From NCBI GenBank assembly GCA_030620095.1, contig JAUTXW010000556.1, positions 960,001 through 1,024,000 on the forward strand: a stretch of 64,000 bases of DNA. The letters are read 5' to 3'. The notes under the pieces are model-generated. The model was given only the letters and a program-made list of their open reading frames with translations. It did not search any database and was not told where the DNA came from. The DNA comes from Kuschelorhynchus macadamiae (taxonomy: Eukaryota; Arthropoda; Insecta; Coleoptera; Curculionidae). Both the position numbers and the translations under genes were made by a program. Positions 47,738 through 59,349 of this stretch are shown one piece after another (within the stretch, counting starts at the first letter, position 1; every line of letters starts with the position of its first letter).

Positions 47738-48486
47738 TATGAAAAGAGCAATTAGAAATTATAAAAATGAAAAATGAAAATTTAAAAATTAAAAATTATG
47801 AGTATCAAATGAGCCTCCGTGGCAATATTAATATACCAAACTAATTTGGAAAGCATATAAGTCGCATACATCATATATTTATTTGCCATGTCTAGAGATA
47901 AACATAATAATCTCAACAACAAATTCCAATGATTATGAATTAAAAAATGTGATCCCAAAACCAAGAAACAATTAATAATTCTCGCAGTATCAAAAACTTA
48001 ACCACAGTAATAACCACTATGTTGTCAAAATGAAGTGGCACACCCATAATATATATCATTAACACTTTGTGCAGAGTCACATTTTGAGCACAACGTATGT
48101 GTATAATATCAGGAAACATTTTACAAAATAGCAAATTATTATTATTTTTCTTTTTTGTAATAGAAATACCGTCAAAGAAAATATGTTCCACGCTTTTATA
48201 TCACTTCAAATTAACATACATTATATTTCTTTAATACAAAATTTCGAATTATAGCACACACATGTATGCACCGAGGAAAAAAAAAGAACAACTTACAAAA
48301 TAAGAAACCATTCGCTGACTGTAGCAAACATCTGCATAACCACATATATATACAACAACAATGCAATCCCATAATAACAATGCAATCCCGGAGCATATTT
48401 TAAAATTATTCCAGTTTATAATAATCAGTTCGGAGTTCAGACACAGTGCTAAAAACACGCTTAAATTTAAATTGTACTTACAGATA
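47738..48486. other. Long spacer between LINE ORF1 and ORF2
   Basis: About 750 bp, AT-rich, without a recognisable frame on the minus strand. LINE ORF spacers are usually short or overlapping, so an old insertion or loss of coding sequence is possible. No terminal repeats seen. Confidence 0.45.
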
Positions 48487-48680
48487 TTATTTGTTTACTA
48501 AAGAAGATAACTGTTCGGTGTTTTCGATACGATGCACGCGATCACCACACTTAACGTAGACAATGCCATTTTGGCACCACACAGACTTATTTGTGAACAT
48601 ATTCACTGCACTCTTAAATAATCCAAGTCGGAATTGCGTTAAGTCCTCCTGGATAAAAACACCCGAATTTTTCAAATATA
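48487..48680 (-). pseudogene. LINE ORF1 C-terminal fragment (FP-like domain)
   Basis: 62-codon open tail on the minus strand reading VFIQEDLTQFRLGLFKSAVN, then SVWCQNGIVYVKCGDRVHRI. This matches the C-terminal nucleic-acid-binding module of insect LINE ORF1 proteins (IxINExLT..., VWxxNGxIxVK). The element is 5'-truncated here, at about 48690, where the 100-bp repeat begins. Confidence 0.6.
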
Positions 48681-48686
48681 TTCATT

Positions 48687-48786
48687 TAAACTTTTCCTAA
48701 AATCGATAAAGGAGAAAGATCAACATGAAAACTCCTGAAACTTGACAAAAAATTATCGAAATGGACGAAAAAACCTAAAAGTTATT
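48687..48786 (-). repeat. 100-bp repeat, inverted partner of 42927-43026
   Basis: See the partner entry. It begins exactly at the 5' break of the LINE ORF1 fragment. Confidence 0.6.
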
Positions 48787-49264
48787 TAAGACTGAATTTG
48801 AATAAATACATTTTTGTCCGGTTGATTTTGCCGTGCAGGGTATTTAGAAGAATATTAAAAAGTCTCTTAAGAATGATTATGAATATACCACAGATGCTAA
48901 CATCATAAATCGTAACTAATTCGGTAACAGCCTTATATATTAGTAATGATGAAAATACAAGAGTTCTAACCACACTACACCACAACTTGTTACGTTCTGG
49001 TCGCCCCATCCCCGCCAACACCATCAGCAGATGATATAAACTAAAGTAACTTATCCTAACCAAGACTATTTATAGGTAAATGTGGTCAAACTTGGTTGTA
49101 CCCGACTGCACCTTTGTCAAGCAAGCAGTAAAGGGGACTATAGGGAATATGCCCTCTGTCTTTATTTAGTGTTTTCTTACCACATTTAACTATTTCTATA
49201 CTCTCAAATGCATTCAATAATATATTATTAGATACATCTTTAATTAACTTAAGATTGTTTATTC

Positions 49265-49477
49265 CTATTTGGTGTTTTCCAAAGCACGTTGGGCAACGCT
49301 TGACTTTTCTGTTCTTCCGTATTTTAAATGCTCCATGTGTTCTTTAAAACGAATGTTTATGGAGCGTTTAGTTTGCCCAACATATTTTACATCGCAGTCA
49401 TTACAGCTAATTTCATAGATGTGGAATCTCTCTTTCAAGTCGAGTTTGGCTTTAGGGTTTCCAAGGAAATTTTTCAA
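49265..49477 (-). pseudogene. GIY-YIG domain in the inverted arm of the Penelope-like element
   Basis: Minus-strand frame IYEISCNDCDVKYVGQTKRS with NIRFKEHMEHLKYGRTEKSS. Duplicate of the domain at 50483-50680, a few residues different, and open for 70 codons. Confidence 0.85.
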
Positions 49478-49639
49478 ACTGTTTTCAGTTTTGTAGGCTA
49501 CTCTAAAACCTACCTTTTTAAATACTTTTTCTAGACCTCTCGTATATCTGGGGTCATATGTGATTACTACTTGAATTCGATAATTTGAAGAAATTATTGA
49601 CGAATATTGCTTCTCGCAAAATTATGTATGAATCAAATT

Positions 49640-50680
49640 TGTTTCCAGTTTAACAATAAATATTATAGCCAACTTGAGGGAACTGCGATGGGCAATTACT
49701 TATCTCCGTTCCTTGCAAATTTGTTTATGGTAGATTAGAAACCCAATTCAAAAAAGAACTCAAGTATTGTCCAAGGGTGTGGTATAGATACGTAGACGAT
49801 ATATTTGCTATTTTTGATACTAAATCAGAAAATTTGGACACTTTCTTAGAAACATTAAATAATAAATATCCTTCCATTAACTTTACGTACGAAAAGGAGA
49901 ACAATGGGAAATTACCTTTTCTTGACACATTAGTTATTAGAAATAACGATAAATTAGAGTTTGATATTTATAGGAAATTTATTAATAATGATAGTATCGT
50001 ATAGATCCGACTCATTTCACTGTCGTCAACACAAAAGCATTTAATTTCTTAACTCACATGATAGTCAATTTTCCATTAAGTAAAGAAATAACGATAAATT
50101 AGAGTTTGATATTTATAGGAAATTTATTAATAATGATAGTATCGTATAGATCCGACTCATTTCACTGTCGTCAACACAAAATGGCAGCATTTAATTTCTT
50201 AACTCACATGATAGTCAATTTTCCATTAAGTAAAGAACGTTTTAACAATGAAATGAATCGGATTAAGAATATAGCTAAAAGTAATAGATATAATGGTAAT
50301 TTTGTACATAAATTAGTAAATAGACATAAGCATAAGAAAATGTTAAAAGATGCCGCTACTCTTCAAGCACCTGAGGCTCCCAATAAGTTCATAGTAATCC
50401 CATATGATCCTAGATACATGAGAGGTCTAGAAAAAGTATTTAAAAACGTAGGTTTTAGAGTAGCCTACAAATGTAAAATAGTTTGAAAAATCTCCTTGGA
50501 AACCCTAAAGACAAACTCGACTTGAAGGAGAGGAGTGGCATCTATGAAATGAGCTGTAATGACTGCGATCTAGAATATGTTGGGAAAACTAAACGCTCCA
50601 TAAACATTCGTTTTAAAGAACACATGGCACATTTAAGATACGGAAGAACAGAAAAGTCAAGCGTTGCCCAACATGCTTAG
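49640..50680 (+). pseudogene. Penelope-like RT and GIY-YIG endonuclease, broken
   Basis: RT core: QLEGTAMGNYLSPFLANLFM (about 49670-49730), WYRYVDDIFAIF with the catalytic pair (49777-49815), then KLPFLDTLVIRN. A 145-bp tandem duplication (49941-50237) breaks the frame. Then 50106-50486 (RFNNEMNRIKNIAKSNRYNG to NVGFRVAYK), and 50483-50680 with the GIY-YIG domain: IYEMSCNDCDLEYVGKTKRS, then NIRFKEHMAHLRYG. 5'-truncated, so the N-terminal half of the RT is missing. Confidence 0.88.
49941..50237 (+). repeat. 145-bp tandem duplication in the Penelope-like RT
   Basis: Unit 1 49941-50085 and unit 2 50086-50237 (aataacgataaattagagtt to tccattaagtaaagaa). They are identical except for a 7-bp atggcag difference. 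Confidence 0.92.
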
Positions 50681-51027
50681 AAAAACAATCACCAAATAGG
50701 AATAAATAATCTTAGGTTAATTAAAAATGTATCTAATAATAGATTATTGGATGCTTTTGAGAGTATAGAAATAGTTAAATGTGGTAAAAAAGCACTAAAT
50801 AAAGACAGAGGGCCTATTCCCTATAGTCCTCTCTATTGTTTGCTTGACAAAGGTGCAGTCGGGTGCAACCAAGTGTGAGCACATTTACTTATAAATAGTC
50901 TCGGTTGGGATAAGTTACTTTGGTTTATATCATTTGCTGATGATGCTAACTTGGTTAGCGAAACTCGCGTCCAGAACGTAACATGTTGTGGTGTAGTGTG
51001 GTTAGAACTCTTGTATTTTGATCTATC

Positions 51028-51771
51028 GTCCACTACTTCATGCTTTAAAAAATAGTAGGGATCATTGTTGCGTTCACCATCACCCGCACCAGGATAAATT
51101 TATCTCAGAGTATGCGCCCCAGATAGCAAATGCAGATGTTAAGCTAAGAAATATTGGTCCTATGTCGACGTATATCGGTATATCACATCAATGATACAAA
51201 CAACTTTAATATTACCTGCATAGGCCTTAGAAAGATAATCGCGCGCTAAAATTTTACTTAAATTTGTATTACATAATAATTTCTATTTGTGTCTTAATTC
51301 GTTACGAAAATGATATTGCATAGATGGATAGACACCAGTTTGTTGTAACTCATATTTTGCATGTATTTCCTAACTATGATGTCTCTTTGATCGGTAACTG
51401 ATGCTGTAACACATAAGTATAATATAAAACTTTGGTATTTAATATTTTCCATAATAGTACTGGTATTTGGGCAAATTGCTATAATCAGAGGCTAGATTAT
51501 GGTATTAATGCGAAGCAGAACTTTACAAGTTAAAAAAATGCCAACTTAATATTGTTGGGGAAATTGCTTACAAATGTAAGTAGCTTAAGTATAGCATGTC
51601 AATATGTTTAATAAATGGCCTTTCTGACTATAATTAGTGCGCCCATTGACAGAACGTTAATCAGCATCATGGTATTAATAAGCTCCCGTGTGCGAGTGAT
51701 ATGAATAAATCAATTCCCCCTATTTTATTTGTAACATTTACAAATTAGATTTTAATATTAATTGCTTTTAG
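51028..51771. other. Intron 2 of copy B, 3' portion
   Basis: Two blocks align with copy A intron 2: about 51080-51170 (caccatcacccgcacc) with about 5880-5955, and about 51630-51745 (cccattgacagaacgtta) with about 9590-9720. No gene. Confidence 0.6.
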
Positions 51772-52081
51772 TTAGTGATCTATGTGTAAAAAGGCAGCCG
51801 CTAGACATAAAAGAAGTAGCAGCCTGTTTTGGTACGGACGTAATAGCGAGCTGTGCCTTTGGTCTCGAGTGCAACACTCTGGAAAATCCAATTAATGATT
51901 TCAGGAAATACGGGAAGCAAATCTTTAAACCCCGATTTTTCTCAGAACTAATGGAGCAGTTTTGCAATTGGGATCTGCTAAACTTTTTTGGTCATACTTG
52001 GTTAAAGAAAGATGTTAATAATTTTTTTCTCAATCTTATCAGAGACATGGTTGATTACAGGGACAAAAACAAAATAATTCG
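51772..52081 (+). CDS. CYP6-like cytochrome P450 copy B, exon 3
   Basis: 310-bp exon, acceptor ttttag at 51771, donor CG|GTAAGT, phases 1 in and 2 out. It encodes SDLCVKRQPLDIKEVAACFG, then TDVIASCAFGLECNTLENPI, ending DYRDKNKIIR. Fully open and collinear with copy A exon 3. Confidence 0.94.
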
Positions 52082-52304
52082 GTAAGTTTGATTATACGTC
52101 TTTTTTGTCACACACCGTAAATCTTTAATAAGCTAAAATATTAGAGAATAACCTGTAGAGGTGCCACCAAAACAGTTTTCTAATAGCAAAAAATAACCCG
52201 TTATCAAAAGTTAACCAAATTTGGGTAGTACAATTATTTCTTATCGATGTAGCCGTTACTTGATGGAAATTCATTATACACTAGTATACAAAATAAACAC
52301 GTTT

Positions 52305-52433
52305 AGTTTATTAATTTCCACTTATTTATTTCTGCTTGACAGCTGTTTCGACACACTGTGTCTTTGTCGAAAGCTTAAACTTAAAACTGTTTTAAGTTAG
52401 CTTTCGACAAAGACACAGTGTGTCGAAACAGTA
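52305..52433. repeat. Penelope-type terminus forming a perfect foldback
   Basis: tttccacttatttatttctg and the following gacagctgtttcgacac match the ends at 54760-54810 and 59510-59560. From 52343 to 52431 the sequence folds into 33-bp perfect arms (ctgtttcgacacactgtgtc... and inverse), extendable inward by about ten pairs. Each arm contains a gacac/gtgtc hairpin followed by GAAAC. Confidence 0.85.
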
Positions 52434-52439
52434 CAATTA

Positions 52440-53149
52440 TAATTGAAAAATGTATGATATTGCCAATAACTATTGTTTAGTTTAGTTTTTCCTTAAACGA
52501 GTTATATTCGTTTAATTTGCAACCGTTTTCGAAATTTAAATATCGATTCTTAAACGACCGTAACTGGATGTTCATCAAGCTTTTGCCAGCAAATTCCTTT
52601 AAAGATGATTTCGGACATGCCTAATTTCTGAATTGGGACATTCGTAGAAGATGGATGTTAAAGAACTTTAGTTGCGGTCTGCGAATATCTTCAATATGCT
52701 GAATAATTGGCTGGCCTACGTGGACGGGTAAACAAGAAAATCAATACTTTTGAAGAATTGTCTGTTGCACAATGTTATAAAATGTTTAGGTAAATAACAA
52801 TATCAGTTTGTAATTCTAAATATAACCTAATTAATTTTTTTACAGGTTGAACTAGACTACCTGGTCTTAATGCGCCTTATTTATAGGAGTACTTTCCTTT
52901 TTATTTTTTTTTTGTAAGATTTTGTAGAAAATAATTGGAATTTTAACTTGTGACTATTTTGCATGCAATAGTTTTGCTATTACTTTTGCTTACCTTAATC
53001 GAATTTGTATACGATTAGCCAAAAACAAATCTTTTAATTATGGAATTCGAAAATTATTTCTTTCAATTTTTTTCACCCTTCCCACGAACGTATACTATCA
53101 CATACAGAGAAATAAACAATATTATTTAAGCAAGCATTATTGTTTATAT
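52440..53149. other. Intron 3 of copy B, no feature
   Basis: AT-rich non-coding sequence. Nothing supportable. Confidence 0.45.
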
Positions 53150-53330
53150 TATGTATCGAAACATTCCGTAGACAGACGTCTACATATTGAGGTATGTAAT
53201 TATATTAAATATTTGCTTCAATTAATTTAAAGTTAAATATTTTTATTCAGTTGCGAAAAAGCCAAAAATGATTTTTGTTTGTCAATCTAAACGCAACAAA
53301 TAATCTGAACACATTTAAAAATAACCAATT
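53150..53330. repeat. Solo arm of the 27830-28605 element
   Basis: tcgaaacattccgtagacag, ttgaggtatgtaattatatt and cagttgcgaaaaagccaaaa match the right arm at 28470-28605. The outer part (gtcaatctaaacgcaacaaa) matches the left arm's outer part at 27830-27876. Confidence 0.8.
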
Positions 53331-53878
53331 GTTTACTTTATTTCGTTGAGTTACAAAATTTTCCAGATTAATAATTGTATCTGATACGGTAGAACAATAA
53401 AATATTAAATCTGACCAGCAGTTTTGTTTCCAGCTTTTGTACTTTTATGATACAGAAGATCTTGAAAAGGTCTGTGTGCTATATTCCTGAATGGTTATTC
53501 ACGGGTGTAGTAAGTTCTAAAATTAACAGGTCCTAGAACTTGACAAAGTTTGTGCAAATGGGTGTTACAGATTTACGTTTAGTTATGAATAACCCAGCAT
53601 AAGTCTTTGAATGCCCATTATTTAAATATAATTTGAGACTGTTAATGTTTTGAATGCCTTTTTCTTTGTCGCGCTGTGCATCAGTTGAAAGGAAGTTTCG
53701 TGGCAGTAGTTTTACGATCCCGCTTTTTTGATTTCGTTGCGTTGTTTTTACAGTGCTTAATATAAAAGTATCACTCATTTTTAAAACGTTTGTAGAATAT
53801 TGCAGCCATTTCAAGTCCACAGCAAATGTTCTATAGAAGCATTATTTAAATATTCCGTTATAATACGTAAAACTTGAG

Positions 53879-54058
53879 CAGACACGTAGCCAGAAATTCA
53901 GTTCGGGGGGGTCCAAAACAGAAATTCATTTCAGAGGAGGAGTCCGAACGGTCAACCTTCAGGAAAATTTGTAAGAAGCACGCCTGTACCACCATATTTT
54001 CTAAGTTTCGGAGGAGGGTCCAGACCCCCATGACCCCCCACCCCTGGCTACATGCCTG
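53879..54058. mobile_element. 180-bp hAT-like MITE
   Basis: Ends CAGACACGTAGCCAG and CTGGCTACATGCCTG (inverted), with G/C-run interiors (gggggggtcc and gacccccca). No exact 8-bp flanking duplication seen. Confidence 0.7.
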
Positions 54059-54571
54059 AACATGGGATCGCTCATTGTCACGAATGAAAATAAATACTTC
54101 TCTGTAAACTTTGCTACCATACTTCTTGTAGATGTCTGCTGGCCATTGTCACACTCTGAAATCTATTTCCAAACAATAAACCTGTCATCAATATTTGTTG
54201 TGTCTCTGGGACGACTCAATCGGACTCGTTTTTTATAGTGTCCAGTCTCAAGTATCGATCCTCTTGCTGTCGCTCCTCGAATAACTACTCTTCTCGTAGC
54301 ATAATTACCACTATTTGTCTACAAAAGTCATAATTTTGGCTAGAATCCTAGAGTAGTGGCCGTATGACAGTTTTATTTTCCAAGGCTACTAAATTTATTT
54401 GAGGACTTATAAGAATATTTGGATAATACGGCAAAAAGCAATTTTGTATGTTAAATGATGTGTAAAATAGGCAATTTTGTACTATCAAATGACAAACCTT
54501 TAAAATGTACCTAAATATTTCATTCATCACTTCTTTGAGGGTCAGTTTATGTAAATAAAAATTTGTTTTAG
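54059..54571. other. Intron 3 of copy B, 3' end
   Basis: Nothing recognised. The last ~25 bp before the acceptor resemble copy A. Confidence 0.45.
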
Positions 54572-54693
54572 AAACGATTTCTTGCATCTCCTCTTACAAC
54601 TTAGAAACAAAGAAAATGTAAAAGATCAGGACGAAAAAAATACTCTAACGTTTGAAGATATTGCCGCCAATGTTTTTGTTATGTATGCTGCAG
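54572..54693 (+). CDS. CYP6-like cytochrome P450 copy B, exon 4
   Basis: 122-bp exon, acceptor ttttag, donor CAG|GTTAGA, phases 2 in and 1 out. It encodes NDFLHLLLQLRNKENVKDQD, then EKNTLTFEDIAANVFVMYAA. Identical layout to copy A. Confidence 0.93.
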
Positions 54694-54734
54694 GTTAGAA
54701 TATAATAATAAATTATTTATCGAGTTAGTTAAAA

Positions 54735-55640
54735 TAAATAAATAAAAATAAAATGTTTAGTAATTTCCACTAATTTATTTCAGTTTGACAGCTGTTTCGA
54801 CACCCTGTGTCTTTTTCAAAAACCAACTCAAGACTGATAATAAAACTGGAATTTTTATCAATAATAAAATAGTAAAGTGTGTAGCTACTTAACCCACGCA
54901 GGCACTAGTTATAAAGTTTCAACAATGGCGAGCCATTTAAATCCGTTTGACCCTTCAATAAAATATTAGGGTTTTTCCTCTTGTTAATTTCTAGACTTTC
55001 CAAGTAATTTAACATGTAACTTTTATTGGCTGAACCCAACATTTTAAATTAATTGCTAAAATTGTGATTTGTTTCTAGTAAGTGTTTTGCATAATTAGAA
55101 TCTGTTTTTTGTTCAATATGTGATGTTTTGCGTTCTGTTATACGTTTATAAAAAGATCTACCCGTTTGACCAATATACACTTGTCCAAAAGAACCACATT
55201 TTAACATACCCCAGATTGTTGGTCCTTATTTGTATTAAACTTGTTATTCTTAATATATCTATCTAAAGTATTATTTGTACAAAAAAACTACTTTATGATT
55301 TGTTTTTTTAAGATAATTCCCTATTTTGTTGCTAATTGTTTCCGTATATGTTAATGTGCTAAACTTAATATTGATTTTTGAAATAAAATTAAGATAAACC
55401 AAATTGATTTCTTTATTATCTTACGTGTGACGGTGGTTTGATGTATTATGTATTGTTAATCTGTATACGATGGTTTTATCACAAACCACTGTTCCCAACA
55501 GATATAAACAATTTCTTGGGTTGGGACAACTAGAACTTCTATTAAGTGAAATACCACTTAATGTAACAGTAGTGTTAGCTGATAGTCTAGACATAAATTT
55601 TATTAACAAGGATGACAGAAATACTCAACTTTTATTAAAT
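54735..55640 (-). pseudogene. Penelope-like element 3' half (GIY-YIG), minus strand
   Basis: Minus-strand frames with breaks give TETISNKIGNYLKK, CTNNTLDRYIKNNKFNTNKD, then the GIY-YIG core CGSFGQVYIGQTGRSFYKRI (about 55200-55140) and the tail KSYMLNYLESLEINKRKNPN. The 3' terminus (54745-54975) is repeated inverted at 59350-59580 and partly at 52305-52350. A different subfamily from the element at 48.9-51.0 kb. Confidence 0.8.
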
Positions 55641-55669
55641 CTTTTTAATTCATTTCATTTGGTTATGCG

Positions 55670-55905
55670 CGTCGATCTTCTTCTTCAAGTGCCGTACCCA
55701 TATTCGGGCGTTGGCGATGATCAGTGAGTGCCTTGAAACCTATCTTATATTAAGATGTATATGGTTTTTTGAATGCACTACACTAGACCATTATACTAGG
55801 GAATATGTTCTACGTAGTGGTTTCCCGTTGCCTTCTACGCAGTTGTGTCGTGTAGTGTATGTGTTGAGTAAGAGGCCTTGTTACTGTTCGCAGTCGACCC
55901 AAGTC
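55670..55905 (-). mobile_element. Putative RTE-type LINE 3' end
   Basis: Close inverted copy of 28235-28470. On the minus strand it ends IANARIWVRHLKKKI. Family assignment uncertain. Confidence 0.4.
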
Positions 55906-56499
55906 TACGAACAGAGTCGTTAATGTATTATCCCAACGACCAAAGGCCAACCAGCTAGATTTTCCTCTCTTTCTTCATCCTTATTGGATTACGTATGTTC
56001 AAACTGTGAAAGCCCCTTGTTACAGTGTTCAGTTCTTAATGCTGGATTATCCGACCAATCCTTGGTTCTTTTCCTATTAAGAATAGTAGTAAGGTCTAGT
56101 GTTAGACGTGTTAGATTGTTTACAATAAGGATGCCCTGAGGACTATGGAAAGAGACATCGATATATAATCAGTAGAACTGAAAAAAAAATGGCTAGGAGT
56201 TGAATAAATTTACAAACGAGAAAACTGAGATACTAGAGAATTTGAAAGAAAATCAGTGCTGCCGTACAATGCAAAATTGTTCTAATGCAAACGTCCCTGC
56301 TGGATCCTAGCACAAAAAACTGACTACCACAGAAAAGAGGCTCCAACTCCTTATAACCGAAGACGAAAACCTTAGATGTTTTCCACGCCTTCTCAAAAAG
56401 CACTCAAAATTTAAAGTGGATATTAACTGTCAGTAGTCAAAAAACCAGAATTTGTGTTGTGCCCTGTTGCAAGGCTTCTCAAAACATGACTTTGTAATA

Positions 56500-59230
56500 C
56501 TTATGTGGGGTTCCAAAACGCTATTGGAGAATGCCTTGAGAGACAAGCAGCTGAGAACTTAGTCGACATTTTTGCAATAACTAACCTGATTTTAGTAGGT
56601 CCTCCTTTAAACACTAACAGACCTATATTATACAAAATAATAAATCAGCAGAACTGGACGATCACCAACATTTGGACATCATGTAAGTCGACTGCTTACT
56701 TTATTCCTCTATTATTTTCGTCACACAATGGACTGCTGAGCTACGTTGAAAAGGTCAACTTGGTTGTTCATATCAGCGCAAAAATAGAGGAAATGCATTA
56801 CTCAGTACTGACTACCACTGAGACTGATTCAACTTCCCGTAGTCTGAGAGATGAGCTTTTGGAAGCCTTCAATCAAAACTCAAATTCTGTTCAATCGTCG
56901 CAACCTAACAATTTGTGACTCTTACCAGTCATTCTGTAATACTTGCGAATCTCTATGAAATAATTATGAGAGACACAAGTTTATCATACGACGACTTTAA
57001 CCTCCCGTCAATCGAATGGGTTACCGAGGATGATGTTCTTTTTCTAAAGGGGTGCAATCTCCTTGCGCTGCAACAAATCAACTCTGTAACGAATGGCCTT
57101 GGTTGAACACTTGATTTAATTTTTGCTGACGATTTTATTCTGGTTTCAGTACATTCAAGCAAATATGAGCTCACTGAGGTAGACCATCATCACCCGGCTC
57201 TCGAGTGTTCCCTTAGTTTTCCACATGTCTCCATACTCAAAAACAGCAGTAACATCACAGCATATCAGTTTCATTGTGCTAACTATACTGCGCTGAACAG
57301 ATTTCTCAAACAAATAGACTGGCCTTTCCTCATTGGCAGTTCAACAGTTTTATGAAACCATTTTCACTGGTATCAGCCATTTAAAACTAAAACTACTATT
57401 CAGAGTCAGTCAGAAATATCCTAGATGGTTCGATGATGAACTCGACGATGACTTATCGGACACAAAAACCGACTCCACAAAAGCTCTTTTCTGCAATAAA
57501 AAGTCCGGTCTGCAGTATCATTATGATGAATACCACAACATTTGACTCCAGGTGAAGTTTCGCACTGATATGTGTTATCTAATGTACGTAACCAACACTG
57601 AACACCTCATACCACAAAATGTAAAACATTTTTGGTCATTTGTTAAAAGCCTCAACAGTGAGTCCGGCCTCCCAAGCAAAATGAAATTTAACGAACAAGA
57701 ACTGAGGTGAAGATATTTCAAACGCATTTGCCTTTCATTTTCAAACCTTCTACCCAGTGAATTTTCCACAGTACTTGCAACTCACAACTTTACCGCCGAA
57801 GAATTAAACATAAAAATGTGCAAATGGATGTGTCAAAGAGTATTGGGCCCGATGGTATTCGACCACTTTTTCTAAGTAGTTGTTCGGAGTCTCTTGTCCG
57901 ACCTCTTAGTGTCCCTTTTCAAAAATGTTTTGACACAGGCCACTTTCCTTCAATATGGAAAAAATCGAATCACCAACCGATTTTTAAGTCCGATGATACG
58001 GCGGATGTTCAAAACTACCGAGGGTTTTCATTGCTATCTGCATTTCCAAAACTTTTCGAGGCCATTATTGCGGAAGAAGTTTTCAGCACATACAAAAAGA
58101 AGAACAAGAACATGTTTTTTTCAGGGGCCGCTCAGCAGTAACCAACTTGGCAATATATCATAATTTTCTCATATCAGCCCTCGAGACTGGTAAACAAATT
58201 GACTCCATCTATACGGATCTATCAAAAGCTTTTGATAGTGTCTGTCATTCTCTGCTGATCAAGAAGCTGTCCGATATTGGTATTTCTGGAAGCTACCTGA
58301 AATGGATCCACTCCTATTTGACTGAATGTAGCCAACAGGTTAATGTGTATGGTTCGTTTTCTCGGGAAATGTTGGCGTCGTCCGGAGTACCACAAGGGTT
58401 ACATATTAGTCCCATTTTGTTTTTACTTTTTATAAATGACGCCCCGTCTTGTTTTAAATCTTATTTACTTTTACATGCAATGGGATCTTGATAACTTTGT
58501 GAAATAGTGTAAAGAAAACCTCCTAAAGATTAACATAACAAAATGTAAATCTGTTAGTTTCTGTAAATGTATACATCCCTTAAAAATAATATATAAAATT
58601 GACAACGTAGGCATTGAAAGGGTAGAATGTATTAACGATCTGGGTGTAACTTTTGATACAAATTTGAACTTTAACAGCGTATTAATAATATTGTTCTTAA
58701 AACCTTTAGGATTCTGGGCTTTATTAAGAGAAACACCAAACATACCAGCGTTACGAGGGCACTTGTATGTTTATATAATTGCCTTGTCCGTAGTATACTT
58801 GAATACTGCTCTATAATCTGGTCTCCTCGGTATGCTTGCCACAGAGACAGACTTGAAAAAGTACAAAACAAATTTGTAAAATATTTATTGTATAAGTTTC
58901 GTTTTCCCTACCAAAACATACTTTATAAAAAAAAGGCTATTACTATGTGGCTTGAAAAGTCTCGATACGAGACGTAAAGAGAGCCTCTTTTATTATTTCC
59001 TCACAAACTTGTAAATGGGTGTTATAGACTGTGATATTCTGTTAGGTTTGGTACAGTTTCAAATTCCCAGCAGACGGACAAGGCAATTTCAATTCCTGTA
59101 TGAGTCAAAGTGCCTTCGTTGATCGAATAGTTAATAATTTTAATTGATCTTATTCTGAGTATGATTTATTGTGTTTGAGTCAATCGTCTTTAAAGCGAAA
59201 CTTAATGTTAAGACACTAATAAACCAGACC
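56500..59230 (+). pseudogene. LINE ORF2 relic (endonuclease and RT), a second family
   Basis: A 5' piece at 56505-56918 (ENLVDIFAITNLILVGPPLN..., unrecognised, perhaps ORF1-derived). Next, endonuclease DDFNLPSIEWV and TLDLIFADD (56995-57130), then RT pieces SIGPDGIRPLFLSSCSESLV (57840-57900), YRGFSLLSAFPKLFE, YTDLSKAFDSVCHSLLIKKL (58211-58270) and SSGVPQGLHISPILFLLFIN (58380-58440). The YADD box region is deleted. A frameshifted C-terminal part (ITKCKSVSF, INDLGVTFDTNLNFN) runs to about 59120. Dead copy, bracketed by the inverted Penelope ends. Confidence 0.85.
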
Positions 59231-59349
59231 ATTGCACTATTTTTTTCTATGGTTTTTATCTACCCACTGTCTATTTTTAACTCTGATGCATTTTGTCATT
59301 TTAGTATTGTTCGTAAATGTTTACTTTAGTTCATAGTTATGACAAAACC

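Larger units (their letters stand above)
48945..51027 (+). mobile_element. Penelope-like element with ~620-bp inverted terminal arms
   Basis: The segment 48945-49568 is the inverted copy of 50394-51027. Both carry the GIY-YIG endonuclease region and the 3' end, down to ttaaatgtggtaa, tttgcttgacaaaggtgcag and tggtgtagtgtggttagaac. The single-copy centre (49569-50393) holds part of the RT. This is the inverted pseudo-LTR arrangement known for Penelope-like elements. In intron 2 of copy B. Confidence 0.9.

Noticed and set aside
47738..49063. Small minus-strand frames (47782-48458, 48782-49063)
   Set aside because: They do not resemble LINE ORF1 or any host protein, and the codon content is what AT-rich noise gives.
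53533..53820. 95-codon minus-strand open frame
   Set aside because: No recognisable motif and no supporting context in an AT-rich intron; chance frame or unknown relic.
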